Assembly: GCA_020859875.1 (NCBI GenBank) | Contig: JAJBVJ010000148.1 | Location: 1 to 5,680, forward strand | Source: Rikenellaceae bacterium | GTDB taxonomy: Bacteria; Bacteroidota; Bacteroidia; Bacteroidales; Rikenellaceae | Direction: 5' to 3' | DNA length: 5,680 bases | Shown here: in pieces, positions 5,509-5,680 of the stretch | Numbering within the stretch: position 1 is the first letter of the stretch | How the letters are laid out: each line of letters opens with the position of its first letter | Program-made: the position numbers and the translations under genes | The notes under the pieces: generated by a model | Database searches by the model: none | Seen by the model: only the letters and a program-made list of their open reading frames with translations | Told to the model about the DNA's origin: nothing

Positions 5509-5680
5509 GGCCGGGCCGTGGGTAGGAGTTGGAATCGGCCGGGTCGCGGGTAAGGAGTTGGAAAGCTTGCCGCGGGGAATTGGCCGGGCCGCGGGAAATA
5601 GTTGGAAGCCTGCCGCGGGGAATCGGCCGGGGCCGCGGGTAGGAGTTGGAAAGCCTGCCGCGTGGAATTGGCCGGGCGTA
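5509..5680 (+). repeat. tandem array of 43-45 bp GC-rich repeats, continuing beyond the window
   Basis: Five head-to-tail copies begin with GGCC: a shortened copy at 5509-5535, full copies at 5537-5581 (45 bp), 5582-5624 (43 bp) and 5625-5669 (45 bp), and a partial copy at 5670-5680 cut by the window edge. Each full unit runs GGCCGGG, then CGCGGG, then AGTTGGAA, then a GCCTGCCGCGGGGAATT-like block. Differences between copies are a few substitutions and 1-2 base indels. There are no unique spacers, so this is a minisatellite-like array and not CRISPR. Within a unit the two CCGCGG blocks can pair around the AGTTGGAA core. The stretch 5467-5508 before it has three AAGTGG words but no clear unit. 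No gene was recognised here on either strand. Function is unknown. Confidence 0.88.

Noticed and set aside
5509..5680. CRISPR array
   Set aside because: Copies are similar along the whole 43-45 bp unit, with no unique spacers of constant length, and no cas genes are in view.

Overview
The window looks like chromosomal DNA of a GC-rich member of the Bacteroidota. An Alistipes-like or other Rikenellaceae origin is my best guess, by inference only. The reasons are the Bacteroidota flavour of the IspE and TrmD sequences, A/C-rich leaders without clear Shine-Dalgarno sites in front of most genes, promoter-like TTTG / TAnnTTTG elements, and a base composition of roughly 55-60% GC by eye. All recognisable genes lie on the + strand. 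No tRNA, rRNA, insertion sequence or CRISPR array is visible.

Layout. Positions 1-246 carry the 3' end of ispE (MEP isoprenoid pathway). It is recognisable on both sides of an in-frame TAG at 109-111, where the family normally has a tyrosine codon. Positions 247-381 are a short intergenic leader with a small hairpin and a possible promoter. A two-gene unit follows: the carboxyltransferase subunit of a biotin-dependent acyl-CoA carboxylase or decarboxylase (382-1926) and its biotin carrier protein (1938-2252). It is closed by a strong intrinsic terminator (2279-2307).

A second tightly packed unit starts at 2353. It has two tandem, paralogous membrane proteins, each with an N-terminal CxxC-x10-CxxC zinc ribbon and about six transmembrane segments (2353-3192 and 3194-4045, one base apart). 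Next comes a glyoxalase-II-like metallo-beta-lactamase-fold hydrolase (4055-4726), then trmD (4723-5466), joined to the hydrolase by an ATGA stop/start overlap. The spacing suggests one transcript and translational coupling, but the products have no obvious common pathway.

From about 5509 to the right edge lies an array of very GC-rich 43-45 bp direct repeats. Degenerate pieces of the same sequence seem to run into the 3' end of trmD, giving TrmD a Gly/Pro/Arg-rich tail of 24 residues beyond the conserved end of the family. The points most worth a second look are the nonsense codon in ispE, the repeat array with its possible hairpins and its encroachment on trmD, the uncharacterised zinc-ribbon membrane pair, and the unusual biotinylation motif (RAMKM) in the carrier protein.
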